Shown: piece by piece, positions 9,234 to 17,608 of the stretch
Layout: every line of letters begins with the position of its first letter
Position numbering within the stretch: position 1 is the stretch's first letter
DNA from: a bacterium
GTDB lineage: Bacteria > Patescibacteriota > Minisyncoccia > Minisyncoccales > JANBVM01
Reading direction: 5' to 3'
NCBI GenBank assembly: GCA_030588745.1
Contig: JAUUXB010000002.1
Span: 22,157 to 86,156 of the forward strand
DNA length: 64,000 bases
Made by a program: the position numbers and the translations under genes
The notes under the pieces: model-generated
The model's database searches: none
The model's input: the letters and a program-made list of their open reading frames with translations, nothing else
Told to the model about the DNA's origin: nothing

Positions 9234-9259
9234 AAAAAAAGAAGGTCACAAAGGACCCT
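9234..9259 (-). terminator. Terminator of the 61-aa gene
   Basis: Minus strand stem AGGGTC/GACCTT (one G-T pair) with a 6 nt loop, then TTCTTTTTTT. The stem overlaps the stop codon of the small gene. Confidence 0.6.
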
Positions 9260-9443
9260 AATTAGTTTTTAAAATATCCCAAATATCCCGCACGATTCCA
9301 TATGGCATTGTAATAAACAAAAATCGCCCTGTGGAAATTATTTCTTTTATATTATCTATCAAACAATCATGTAGATAATCCCAAAAGTCCTCACAACAGA
9401 CACCATCGACTTGTTTCTCTTCGTCGACTTGTTTCTCTTCCAT
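9258..9443 (-). CDS. Small SD-led protein of unknown function (61 aa)
   Basis: No family recognised. It is judged real because the ATG follows a strong Shine-Dalgarno (AGGAGAGG, 8 nt spacing), a promoter (TTGATT-17 bp-TATATT) and its own terminator. The N-terminus repeats EEKQVD twice, encoded by an exact 17 bp repeat with 18 bp period. The rest holds a CC pair and an aromatic, hydrophobic C-half (DNIKEIISTGRFLFITMPYG), possibly one membrane-associated helix. It is monocistronic, between pth and topA, and convergent to pth. Confidence 0.6.
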   Translation of the reverse strand: MEEKQVDEEKQVDGVCCEDFWDYLHDCLIDNIKEIISTGRFLFITMPYGIVRDIWDILKTN

Positions 9444-9489
9444 TTTAAAATCCTCTCCTTTTTAAAGATACTATATTTTTCGATATCTA

Positions 9490-9518
9490 AATATAAAACA
9501 TTTAAACTTAAAAATCAA
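9490..9518 (-). promoter_or_regulatory. Promoter of the 61-aa gene
   Basis: Minus strand TTGATT (9513-9518), 17 bp, TATATT (9490-9495); predicts a leader of about 40 nt that holds the Shine-Dalgarno. Confidence 0.5.
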
Positions 9519-9580
9519 ATGCTTTTAAAAATTTTAAAATTACTGTTATAGTTTAATAATTATAGACAAAATCAAAGTTT

Positions 9581-11638
9581 ATGAAATTAATAGTCGTTGA
9601 AAGTCCAACAAAATGCAAAACTTTAAAAAAGTTTTTAGGCAAAGATTTCAAAATCTCAGCAACAATGGGACATGTCAGAGATTTGCCGCAAAAAAAACTT
9701 GGTATTGATATTGAGCATAATTTTAAACCTGAATACAAAACTATTGAAAAAAGAGAAAATACAATAAAAGATTTACAAAAAGAAACAAAAAAAGCAGAAA
9801 AAGTCTACTTAGCAATGGATCCCGACAGAGAAGGAGAAGCAATTGCCTGGCACTTAAGCCAGGTTCTAAAACTTAAAGACCCAGAGCGTATTATCTTTCA
9901 TGAGATTACAAAATCAGCAATTGAACAAGCCTTAAAGCATCCAAGAAAAACTGATATGAAGCTAGTTGATTCCCAGCAAGCAAGAAGAATTTTAGACAGA
10001 TTAGTTGGCTATAAATTGTCGCCTCTTTTATGGAAAAAAATAGCCAGAAGATTATCTGCTGGAAGAGTTCAGTCAGTGACTGTTAGGTTAGTTGCTGAAA
10101 GGGAAAAAGAGATTAAAGATTTCAAACCCCAGGAATACTGGAGCATTGAAGCTCTTTTTGAAAAAGACAAAAAAGAGTTTAAAGCTTTGCTCATTAAAAA
10201 AGACAATAAAACAATTTCAAAACTAGGGATTGAAAACAAAAAACAGGCAAATAAAATTCTAAAAGATTTAAAGAAAGCTGAGTACAAAGTTGCTGATATA
10301 GAAAGAAAAGAAAAAAAGAGGAATCCCCTTCCTCCTTTTACAACTTCAACTCTTCAGCAAACAGCTTGGAGAAAATTCCGTTATCCAGCAAAACAAACAA
10401 TGTTTTTAGCTCAAAAAATATATGAAAATGGTCTTATCACTTATCACAGAACAGACTCCTTAAACCTTTCCCAGCAATCCTTACTTCAAGCTAAAGAATT
10501 TATTATTGATAATTATGGGAAGAATTACTGGCCAGGATTTTCTAGAAGATATAAAGCAAAAGGAAGGGTTCAAGAGGCTCACGAAGCAATAAGACCAACC
10601 TACCCAGAAAAAAGTCCAGAACAATTACAAAAAAAATTAAATAAGAATGCTTTAAAAATTTATGAATTGATATGGACAAGATTTATTGCCTGTCAGATGA
10701 GCTCAGCTTTATTTAATTCATTGAAAATTGACATTGATGCCAAAAATTATTTATTCAGAGCTAATGGACAAACCTTAAAGTTTGACGGGTTTTTAAAAGT
10801 TTATGCTTTGAAATTTGAAGAAGCTATTCTTCCAGCTCTTGTTGTTAAAGAATTATTAAAATTAAAAAAACTGCTTTCTTTGCAGCACTTTACTCAACCA
10901 CCACCAAGATATACAGAAGCCAGTTTAATTAAAACTTTAGAAAAAAATGGAATTGGAAGACCTTCAACATATGCCCCAATACTCTCTACAATTCAATTAA
11001 GAAACTATATTGAAAAAGATGAGCAAAAACGTTTCAAACCAACTGAAATTGGAATTAGGGTCAATAATCTGCTGGTAAATCATTTTCCAAAGATTGTTGA
11101 TATTGGCTTTACAAAAAAAATGGAAGAAGATTTAGACGAAATAGCAAAAGGTGAAAAAAAATGGGTTCCAGTAATTAAGGAGTTCTATGAAGATTTTGAA
11201 AAAACTTTAAAACAGAAGGAAAAAGAAATTCCTCATAAAAAGCTAACTTATGAAAAAACAAGACAGAAATGCCCTCAATGCAAAAGCCCTATTGTTATAA
11301 AATTAGGAAGATATGGAAAATTCTATGCTTGCAGCAATTTCCCAAAATGCAAATACACAAAAACAATTAAAGAAAATGACTTAAAAATAAAGTGTCCTAA
11401 ATGTAAAAAAGGAGGGGTTGTAGAAAAGAGAACAAAAACAAAAAAAATCTTTTATGGTTGTTCAAACTGGCCTGAATGTGATTTTGCTACCTGGGATAAA
11501 CCCCTTACAAAAAAAAGACTTATCTGGGGCAATAAAACTGTGCAAGAATGCCCTGAATGTAAATCTCCTTTAGTTGAAACTAAAAGAAAGCAGATCAAGT
11601 GTTCAAATAAGGAGTGCGGGTATGTTCAAGAAAAATAG
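9581..11638 (+). CDS. topA: DNA topoisomerase I
   Basis: Type IA topoisomerase relaxing negative supercoils. The TOPRIM domain at the N-terminus shows VESPTKCKTLKK and the metal motif DPDREGEAIAWHL; the catalytic tyrosine is in GLITYHRTDS. Three C-terminal cysteine zinc modules follow (CPQC..CSNFPKC, CPKC..CSNWPEC, CPEC..CSNKEC). Length 685 aa is normal for a bacterial TopA with three ribbons. An extended -10 (TGTTATAGT at 9544-9552) lies about 28 nt upstream; no Shine-Dalgarno is seen. Confidence 0.96.
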   Translation: MKLIVVESPTKCKTLKKFLGKDFKISATMGHVRDLPQKKLGIDIEHNFKPEYKTIEKRENTIKDLQKETKKAEKVYLAMDPDREGEAIAWHLSQVLKLKDPERIIFHEITKSAIEQALKHPRKTDMKLVDSQQARRILDRLVGYKLSPLLWKKIARRLSAGRVQSVTVRLVAEREKEIKDFKPQEYWSIEALFEKDKKEFKALLIKKDNKTISKLGIENKKQANKILKDLKKAEYKVADIERKEKKRNPLPPFTTSTLQQTAWRKFRYPAKQTMFLAQKIYENGLITYHRTDSLNLSQQSLLQAKEFIIDNYGKNYWPGFSRRYKAKGRVQEAHEAIRPTYPEKSPEQLQKKLNKNALKIYELIWTRFIACQMSSALFNSLKIDIDAKNYLFRANGQTLKFDGFLKVYALKFEEAILPALVVKELLKLKKLLSLQHFTQPPPRYTEASLIKTLEKNGIGRPSTYAPILSTIQLRNYIEKDEQKRFKPTEIGIRVNNLLVNHFPKIVDIGFTKKMEEDLDEIAKGEKKWVPVIKEFYEDFEKTLKQKEKEIPHKKLTYEKTRQKCPQCKSPIVIKLGRYGKFYACSNFPKCKYTKTIKENDLKIKCPKCKKGGVVEKRTKTKKIFYGCSNWPECDFATWDKPLTKKRLIWGNKTVQECPECKSPLVETKRKQIKCSNKECGYVQEK

Positions 11639-11680
11639 ATTGACGCTTATGCTAAAAATTGATAATTTAAATTCACCTTG

Positions 11681-11763
11681 GCCGAAGTGGTGAAATGGCA
11701 AACACGGTAGATTCAAAATCTACTGCTCGTAAGGGCTTGTGGGTTCAACTCCCACCTTCGGCA
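11681..11763 (+). tRNA. tRNA-Leu (anticodon CAA)
   Basis: Acceptor stem GCCGAAG/CTTCGGC with discriminator A at 11763. The anticodon stem GTAGA/TCTAC encloses TTCAAAA, giving anticodon CAA (reads UUG). A long variable arm, as expected for Leu, and a T-arm with GGTTCAACTCC are present. CCA is not encoded. Followed at once by a terminator. Confidence 0.95.
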
Positions 11764-11772
11764 CTCTAAAAC

Positions 11773-11799
11773 AAAAACGCTTTTTAATCAGCGTTTTTT
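11773..11799. terminator. Bidirectional terminator after tRNA-Leu
   Basis: Stem AAAAACGCT/AGCGTTTTT with an 8 nt loop and T-runs on both strands. It would stop tRNA-Leu transcription on the plus strand and the nucleotidyltransferase operon on the minus strand. Confidence 0.85.
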
Positions 11800-11813
11800 C
11801 TGTTTCGTGTTAA

Positions 11814-13076
11814 TTATCTTTTCTTTTTTATTACTCTTTTAAATTCTGTATAAAACAGCTTATTATCTTCAATGTTTTTAAAAATAACTGAACTTGGCCC
11901 AATCAAACAATCTGAACCAACTAAAACTCCCGGCATAAAAGAGCAATTAATTCCTGTTTTTGTATTGTTACCTATCACGCATCCAAATCCTTTTAAGCCA
12001 GTTTCAATTTTTTTGTTTTTTACAACACTTTTAATTATTCCTTTGTCAATTCTCATATTGGCAGTAACTGCTCCAGCGCCTAATCTACAATTTTCTCCAA
12101 TTATGGAGTCTCCAATATATCCTGAATGCATGTGACTACCTTCACAAAAAACTGCATTTTTAACTTCTGCATTTGCACCAATTACAACTTTATTTTCTAA
12201 ATTAGTGTAATCTCTAATTAGGGCATTATTTCCAATAATACAATTGTCACCGATATAGCAAGGTCCTTTAATTACTGCATTTTCAAAAACTTTTGTATTC
12301 TTGCCAATATATACCTTGCCTTCAATAACTGCCTTTTTAGAAATATGAACTGATTTTTTAATTTTTTGTTCTAAAAATTTATCGAACAAATAATTCTTCA
12401 TTTCAAATAAATGCCAAGGATATTTCAAGGTAGCAATTTCATGCTTTTGTTTTAAAATTACTACTCTAATATCATTTTCTTTAGCATATTCTGACAAAGC
12501 ATCTTCAAAATCATAAATGTGCTTTTTAATTTTTTTGTAGGTTGTAAAAAAACTGGGTTTTAAAATATATGCCCCTACAACTTTAATTCTTGATGGTGCT
12601 TTTCCTTTTTTCGGCTTTTCAACAATGTCCAAAACCTTACTACCTTTAAGCTTCATTGTCCCAAAAAGCTCTGGAGTTTTTGTTTTTTGTCCAAACAATA
12701 TTGAATCATAATCTTGACTTTTAATTTTTCCTTCTTGAACTATTTCATCAATATCTACTTTCTCAGCATTTAAAACTAAAAACCTGTCTTTTAATAAGTC
12801 TTTAGCTTGCCAGAGAGCATTTCCCATTCCTTTTGCTTTTTTTTGAACCAAGAATTTTTTCTTTACTCCTAATTTGTATTTTTTAAGCTCTTTTTCAACA
12901 TCTTTTATGGAACTCTGAATAATAATTACTTTTGAAATTCCTATTTTTTCCAATCCTTTTAAAGTATAAAAAATCAATGGCTTTCCCATGACTTTTATTA
13001 AGCACTTGTTTTTTTTGTTTAAAGGCCAAAAACGACTAGAATCACCTGCTGCTAATACTACAGCTTGTTTTATCAT
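11814..13076 (-). CDS. GlmU-like bifunctional nucleotidyltransferase/left-handed beta-helix protein
   Basis: The N-terminal half (about 1-230) is a sugar-1-phosphate nucleotidyltransferase with the loop [21 protein letters not shown], a variant of the usual GxGTRL signature. The C-terminal half (about 240-400) carries hexapeptide repeats ([28 protein letters not shown]) that form a left-handed beta-helix acyltransferase fold. The layout matches GlmU, which makes UDP-GlcNAc, and murA and glmS nearby would use or feed that pathway. Substrate is inferred, since similar archaeal-type fusions act on other sugars. Overlaps the upstream gene by 4 nt; last gene of its operon. Confidence 0.78.
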   Translation of the reverse strand: MIKQAVVLAAGDSSRFWPLNKKNKCLIKVMGKPLIFYTLKGLEKIGISKVIIIQSSIKDVEKELKKYKLGVKKKFLVQKKAKGMGNALWQAKDLLKDRFLVLNAEKVDIDEIVQEGKIKSQDYDSILFGQKTKTPELFGTMKLKGSKVLDIVEKPKKGKAPSRIKVVGAYILKPSFFTTYKKIKKHIYDFEDALSEYAKENDIRVVILKQKHEIATLKYPWHLFEMKNYLFDKFLEQKIKKSVHISKKAVIEGKVYIGKNTKVFENAVIKGPCYIGDNCIIGNNALIRDYTNLENKVVIGANAEVKNAVFCEGSHMHSGYIGDSIIGENCRLGAGAVTANMRIDKGIIKSVVKNKKIETGLKGFGCVIGNNTKTGINCSFMPGVLVGSDCLIGPSSVIFKNIEDNKLFYTEFKRVIKKKR

Positions 13077-14038
13077 ATCAAAGACAAGATTATTTTTACT
13101 ACTTTATCTGAATCATGAACAATTTCTCCCGAAGAAGTTATTAAATCTCTTCCAATGAATTTCTTTTTCTTTGCCAGATTTTTGTCGAAATCAATTAAAT
13201 TTAAAAATTCAGGATGTTTTTTCTTGTTTGATTTTAATCTTTGAATAGAAGGTCTTTTTGTATTGTAAATCACGTAATCCAGTCCATCCTTAAGATATTT
13301 TTCTATTTCATTAGTAAAATCCAAAACACTGAAATTATTAGTTTCACCATGCTTTGTCATTAAATTAGCTATATATATTGTTTTAGCCCTGCTTTTTTTA
13401 ATTACCTCAGACATCCCTTTTGTTAATAGAATTTGAAGTAAAGATGAATACAAATCACCTGGTCCAATTACAATTAAATCAGCTTTTTTAATTGCCTCAA
13501 TTGCTTTTGGATAAGCCTTTGCTTTTGGCTTTAAGAAAACTTTTTTAATCTTTAATTTCCTATTATGCTTGGGAATATCAATATTAGTTTCGCCAGATAT
13601 TATCTTGCCGTTTTCCAGTTCTGCATAAAGGGTGGAATTGTCCAGCGTTGCTGGTAAAACTTTGTGTTTAATGTTTAAAATCTTGCACATTTCATCACAG
13701 ATTTTCCCATAATCGTTTTTTGTAGAAAGCTCTAAGGCGGTAATTAAAAGATTAGCAAAATTATGTCCCTTTAAACCACCTGTTTCAAACCTATAATTTA
13801 AAAGGTTTTCTATTACAGGAGAAGTATCAGCTAAAGCAATAAATGCTCTTCTGATATCTCCAGGAGAAACAATTCTATAATCTTTTCTCAAGCGTCCGGC
13901 TGAACCGCCGGAATCAAGCATTGCGCAAACAACAGAAATTTCAACTGGATATTTCTTTAAAACAGCTAATACTGCTTTTGGCATAGCATTGCCGCCTCCA
14001 AGACAAACTATTCTTTTATTTTTATAATTTAACTTCAT
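13073..14038 (-). CDS. YvcK/CofD-like protein (UDP-sugar-binding gluconeogenesis factor family)
   Basis: Rossmann-type protein of the YvcK family, which binds UDP-GlcNAc and affects wall precursor supply. The glycine-rich N-terminus [20 protein letters not shown], the motif [15 protein letters not shown] and [14 protein letters not shown] are characteristic, as is [14 protein letters not shown] in the second half. It is 321 aa, typical. Its position between a GlmU-like enzyme and TsaC fits an envelope-precursor context, but the catalytic or regulatory role is not proven for the family as a whole. Confidence 0.85.
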   Translation of the reverse strand: MKLNYKNKRIVCLGGGNAMPKAVLAVLKKYPVEISVVCAMLDSGGSAGRLRKDYRIVSPGDIRRAFIALADTSPVIENLLNYRFETGGLKGHNFANLLITALELSTKNDYGKICDEMCKILNIKHKVLPATLDNSTLYAELENGKIISGETNIDIPKHNRKLKIKKVFLKPKAKAYPKAIEAIKKADLIVIGPGDLYSSLLQILLTKGMSEVIKKSRAKTIYIANLMTKHGETNNFSVLDFTNEIEKYLKDGLDYVIYNTKRPSIQRLKSNKKKHPEFLNLIDFDKNLAKKKKFIGRDLITSSGEIVHDSDKVVKIILSLI

Positions 14039-14663
14039 GAGTAATTTTTAAAATTTCTTTTTTAGAAATCTGACCTTTTCTTAAAATTTTGAAACTCTCC
14101 ATGTCAATTACAGTAGAAGGCAAAGATTTTTTTAAATTTCCAGCATTTAAAATTAAATCAGGCTGGTTTTTTTTATCTTCAAATTGTTTTATTACTTCTT
14201 TGATTTTTCCTGATGCTTTTTTTCCTGTAATATTAGCTGACGTTGCTACTAAAGGAACGTCTGTTTTTTTTATTATAACATTTAAAACCTTATAATCAGG
14301 AATTCTCAAACCGATTTTTTTATGTTTACTAATCACTCCTCTTGGAAACTTCAAAGGTTTTGCCTTTAAAACTGCTGTTAATTTTCCAGGCCAGATTTTT
14401 TTTAAAAACTTTTCTTGAGACTGACTAATAAAAGCTATAGTTTTTGCGACTTTAATATTTTTTACAAACACAGGGAACGGTTTATTGGATTTTCTTTTTT
14501 TAATTTCAAAAACTTTTTTAACTGCAGAATAATTTTTAGCATCAGCTATTAAACCATAAACTGTATCAGTAGGGCAAATCACAACCCCTCCTTTTTTAAT
14601 AATTAAAACAGCTTGTTTTAAAACTAATTTTTGATTTTTAAGATTTACTTTTAGAGTTTTCAT
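14022..14663 (-). CDS. tsaC: L-threonylcarbamoyladenylate synthase (Sua5/YrdC)
   Basis: Makes threonylcarbamoyl-AMP for the t6A modification of ANN-decoding tRNAs. The YrdC core is seen in GGVVICPTDTVYGLIADA, a basic KKRKSNKPFPVFVKN segment, and VATSANITGKKASG near the C-terminus. It is 213 aa, the short form without a Sua5 tail. It overlaps yvcK by 17 nt and the upstream nucleotidyltransferase by 26 nt, showing tight coupling. Confidence 0.9.
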   Translation of the reverse strand: MKTLKVNLKNQKLVLKQAVLIIKKGGVVICPTDTVYGLIADAKNYSAVKKVFEIKKRKSNKPFPVFVKNIKVAKTIAFISQSQEKFLKKIWPGKLTAVLKAKPLKFPRGVISKHKKIGLRIPDYKVLNVIIKKTDVPLVATSANITGKKASGKIKEVIKQFEDKKNQPDLILNAGNLKKSLPSTVIDMESFKILRKGQISKKEILKITHEVKL

Positions 14664-15366
14664 TTTTAAAAAACTTAGAAACTCTCATAATGTCTGCTGG
14701 GTTACTAAAATCCAGCCAATAGTCACTAATTTGTTTCACTTTTACTTTTTTATCCCTTGCCAAAAGATTGATAGCATCAGTTAATTCGTATTCTCCTCTT
14801 TTTGAAAGCTTAACATCTTTTAGTTTATCGAAAATCTCTGGAGTGAATTTATATAGTCCTATATTTATTAAATTACCAATATGTTTCTTTGGTTTTTCAA
14901 TTATTTTTTTTAAAAATCCATCCTCAATATTTAACACTCCGTATTTTTCTGGATTCTTATGGTTCAAACAAGCCATGTAATTATAATCATCATCAATATT
15001 GAAAGCTTTAAAATCTCTTGGAGAAAAAAGATGGTCTCCATAAACCATTATAAAGTTTTCATCCTTTATAAAATCTTTTACACATTCTAAAGCGCAAGCT
15101 GTTCCATACTTTTCTTTCCCTAAAATCTCAAACTGATCCACAACACGAACACTATACTTCTCTTTGTTTAAAAACTCCTTTATCTTTTCTTTTTTATATC
15201 CTACTACTAAAACCAGTTCTTTGTATCCTGCTTTTAAAAGATTATCTAAAAGATAACTTAAAAAAGGAACATTGCAAGTATTAATCAGCTGTTTTGGCTT
15301 GTTTTTAGTTAAATGAAGCATACGGGTTCCTTTTCCCGCAGCTGCAATGATGACTTTTTTAATCAT
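14638..15366 (-). CDS. Sugar-nucleotide pyrophosphorylase (NTP_transferase family)
   Basis: Nucleotidyltransferase joining a sugar-1-phosphate to an NTP. The signature AAAGKGTRMLHLTKNKPKQL is intact, followed by VYGDHLF with the metal Asp, and a C-terminal segment EYELTDAINLL found in glucose-1-phosphate transferases. At 242 aa it contains only the catalytic domain. It starts the operon with tsaC, yvcK and the GlmU-like gene, behind a promoter at 15388-15415. Sugar and base specificity cannot be read from the sequence. Confidence 0.82.
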   Translation of the reverse strand: MIKKVIIAAAGKGTRMLHLTKNKPKQLINTCNVPFLSYLLDNLLKAGYKELVLVVGYKKEKIKEFLNKEKYSVRVVDQFEILGKEKYGTACALECVKDFIKDENFIMVYGDHLFSPRDFKAFNIDDDYNYMACLNHKNPEKYGVLNIEDGFLKKIIEKPKKHIGNLINIGLYKFTPEIFDKLKDVKLSKRGEYELTDAINLLARDKKVKVKQISDYWLDFSNPADIMRVSKFFKNENSKSKS

Positions 15367-15387
15367 ATATTTTAAAAACTCTCATTT

Positions 15388-15415
15388 TTTATACCATAAA
15401 TCTAAATTGAATCAA
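15388..15415 (-). promoter_or_regulatory. Promoter of the nucleotidyltransferase operon
   Basis: Minus strand TTGATT (15410-15415), 16 bp, TATAAA (15388-15393); leader about 15 nt. Confidence 0.5.
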
Positions 15416-15455
15416 GGATAGAATGTTTAAAATTGCATTTCAATATTATAGAAAT

Positions 15456-15484
15456 TTGACAAAAATTAAAAGGGGTGTTATTTT
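15456..15484 (+). promoter_or_regulatory. Promoter of the TPR gene
   Basis: Consensus TTGACA (15456-15461), 17 bp, TATTTT (15479-15484). The leader that follows contains a perfect 6 bp hairpin TTAGCT-AAA-AGCTAA at 15503-15517 without a T-run. Confidence 0.65.
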
Positions 15485-15558
15485 ATCATCACGAAGTGAG
15501 GATTAGCTAAAAGCTAACTCAATGATCTTTAAAAAATTAATAAAAAAGGTGAAAAAAA

Positions 15559-16218
15559 ATTAGTAGAGATGAAAAAATTATTGAAAATGCGCAAAATTTA
15601 TATAATCAAGGAGAGTGGTCGAAAGCAATTGAATTACTCGATACGCTCCTTACAACTCATAATGAAGAGGATGTTGCTGAAGCAAACCGAATAAGAGGTT
15701 GGTGCTATTACTACCTTGGGATAAAGGGTGATGAAAGTAAAAAAAATGAAAATCTTGAGAAAGCTGAAGAACATTTCGAATTAAGCTTAGCGGGAGTTAA
15801 AGAAAACGAGGCAAAAGTTTCTGCATTAAACGGGCTGGCATTATCTTTGTGGATTCTAGGGAAGAAAGAAGAAGCAAAACTAGAAAGTTTTAAAGCTACG
15901 GAAAAATTTCCACAGGAACCTTCTGTTTGGAATACAAGAAGTATTCTTTGCCGATGGGCAGGAGATTTTGAGACAAGTGTTAATGTCTGCGAAAGAGTCT
16001 ATCAAACAGCTGTAGCTAAAAAAGATTTTAGAACAGCGGGTCACGGTAAACACAATAGAGGAAATGCATTAGTAAAACTAGGGAAAATTGAAGAAGCAAA
16101 AGAAGAGTATGAAAAAGCAATAAAGATGTACAAGAAATATGAAGGAAAAACCGGAGAAAGCGCGGAATTCCACTTAAAAAGTGTACGACAAAAACTCGCA
16201 ACTTTAATCATTAAATAG
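15559..16218 (+). CDS. TPR-repeat protein (true 5' end upstream of ORF-track call)
   Basis: The ORF track starts at a TTG at 15847, but the frame is open back to a stop at 15550 and the added residues are clearly the same protein (AQNLYNQGEWSKAIELLDTL is a TPR-like helix pair). Later repeats are ALNGLALSLWILGKKEEAK and RGNALVKLGKIEEAKEEYEKA. No ATG, GTG or TTG suits the real start: either an ATT start at 15559, 7 nt after AAAGGTG, or a fusion to ATG 15522 if the A8 run at 15552-15559 had one base fewer. About 219 aa. Predicted protein-binding scaffold; partner unknown. Monocistronic, with its own promoter and terminator. Confidence 0.75.
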   Translation: MSRDEKIIENAQNLYNQGEWSKAIELLDTLLTTHNEEDVAEANRIRGWCYYYLGIKGDESKKNENLEKAEEHFELSLAGVKENEAKVSALNGLALSLWILGKKEEAKLESFKATEKFPQEPSVWNTRSILCRWAGDFETSVNVCERVYQTAVAKKDFRTAGHGKHNRGNALVKLGKIEEAKEEYEKAIKMYKKYEGKTGESAEFHLKSVRQKLATLIIK

Positions 16219-16243
16219 CGCAACCAAAGCGCTTATTTTTTTA
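16216..16243 (+). terminator. Terminator of the TPR gene
   Basis: Stem AGCGC/GCGCT (16217-16221/16229-16233), then a TTATTTTTTT tract. The stem overlaps the TAG stop. Confidence 0.65.
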
Positions 16244-16244
16244 T

Positions 16245-16273
16245 TTGCCAAAAACCAAGATTAAACGTATAAT
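16245..16273 (+). promoter_or_regulatory. Promoter of murA
   Basis: TTGCCA (16245-16250), 17 bp, TATAAT (16268-16273). The ATG at 16282 lies 8 nt after the -10, so the mRNA is predicted leaderless. Confidence 0.75.
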
Positions 16274-16281
16274 AAGCAATT

Positions 16282-17550
16282 ATGAAAAGGGCATACATAA
16301 TTAAAGGAAGCAAAAAACCTCTAAAAGGTGAAGTTGAAATTCAAGGCCACAAAAATGCTGCTGGCCCTATTTTAGCAGCAACCATTTTAACAAAAGAACC
16401 ATGCATAATTGATAATATACCAAGAATAAGCGATATTTTAAATTTCATTGAAATGATAGAGCAGATTGGAGCTGAAGTTAAGTGGCTTAATCCTCATAAA
16501 ATCAAAATAAGCACAAAAGATATTGATGCTAAAAAAATACCGGTAGATTTATTCAGAAGAATGAGGATGTCAGTGCTTTTAATTGCTCCTTTGCTTTCAA
16601 GGTTTAAAACATTCAAAGTCCCTCATCCTGGCGGAGATAAAATAGGACTAAGACCAATTTCTTCTCATTTAGACGCCTTAAAAGAATTTGGAGTCCAAAT
16701 CAAAGAACAGCCTGGCTATTATATCTTTAAAGCACCAACTAAAAAATCAGGAAAAAGAGTAGTTTTAAGAGAATTCTCTGTTACAGCCACTGAAAACATG
16801 ATGATGTTGGCTAGTGGAATACAAGGAAAAAGCAGAATTGAAACAGCTGCCTGTGAACCACATGTTCAGGATTTAGGAAGATTCTTACAAAAAATGGGGG
16901 CTAAAATCAAAGGTATTGGCACTCACACTGTAAAAATAGAAGGAAAAGAAAATTTAGCTGGAGCAAAACATTCAATATGTCCTGATTTTACAGAGGCTGG
17001 TACATTTTTCCTGGCTTTTGCTTTAACTGGTGGTGAAGGCAGAATTAAGAATATTGACCCAAGCGCTTTAACGTTTTTCTTGGAAAAAATGAAAGATATT
17101 GGAGTAAATTTTGAAGTTAAAAAAAATGAAATCATAGTGAAAAAATCAAAAGATTTTAAAGCTGTAAAAATTCAATCACTTCCATTCCCAGGATTTCCTA
17201 CTGACCTCCAGCCTCAAGCAACAGTTCTATTAACTCAAGCAAAAGGAAAATCTTTAATCCACGACCCTCTATATGAAAATAGATTTAGCCACTTACAGGA
17301 ACTAAGAGCAATGGGAGCTGATATTGAGATTACTGACCCTCATAGAGCTTTAATATTTGGAAAAACAAAATTTATTGCAAACCATATTACTGCTACTGAT
17401 ATTAGGGCAGGAGCAACACTGATTTTAGCAGCTTTAATTGCTAAGGGAACAAGTAAAATTCATAACGTTCATCAAATTGAAAGAGGTTATGAAAGATTTG
17501 ATGAAAAGTTGAAAAAATTAGGAGCTGACATTAAAATTAAAAATCTTTAA
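16282..17550 (+). CDS. murA: UDP-N-acetylglucosamine 1-carboxyvinyltransferase with Asp in place of the active-site Cys
   Basis: First committed enzyme of peptidoglycan synthesis, transferring enolpyruvate from PEP to UDP-GlcNAc. K24-N25 in QGHKNAAGP, the GFPTDLQPQ aspartate loop and the IERGYERFDE arginine are conserved over 422 aa. The catalytic loop usually reads PGGCAIGARP; here it is PGGDKIGLRP, so D119 replaces the cysteine that fosfomycin alkylates. The same Cys-to-Asp change occurs naturally in Mycobacterium and Borrelia MurA and gives fosfomycin resistance. Single-gene unit with a near-consensus promoter. Confidence 0.93.
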   Translation: MKRAYIIKGSKKPLKGEVEIQGHKNAAGPILAATILTKEPCIIDNIPRISDILNFIEMIEQIGAEVKWLNPHKIKISTKDIDAKKIPVDLFRRMRMSVLLIAPLLSRFKTFKVPHPGGDKIGLRPISSHLDALKEFGVQIKEQPGYYIFKAPTKKSGKRVVLREFSVTATENMMMLASGIQGKSRIETAACEPHVQDLGRFLQKMGAKIKGIGTHTVKIEGKENLAGAKHSICPDFTEAGTFFLAFALTGGEGRIKNIDPSALTFFLEKMKDIGVNFEVKKNEIIVKKSKDFKAVKIQSLPFPGFPTDLQPQATVLLTQAKGKSLIHDPLYENRFSHLQELRAMGADIEITDPHRALIFGKTKFIANHITATDIRAGATLILAALIAKGTSKIHNVHQIERGYERFDEKLKKLGADIKIKNL

Positions 17551-17570
17551 AAATATTTCTTCAAATACAA

Positions 17571-17592
17571 AACCCGCTTTTAGCGGGTTTTT
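17571..17592. terminator. Bidirectional terminator between murA and korB
   Basis: Stem AACCCGC/GCGGGTT with loop TTTTA and T-tracts on both strands; serves the convergent murA and kor operons. Confidence 0.85.
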
Positions 17593-17608
17593 GTGCTTGA
17601 GAATTAGT

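Noticed and set aside
9207-9260. 17-codon plus-strand ORF after pth
   Set aside because: No ribosome site and it overlaps the terminator of the 61-aa gene; not supportable.
9553-9738. 61-aa minus ORF over the topA start
   Set aside because: Antisense to the well-conserved topA N-terminus; low-complexity translation.
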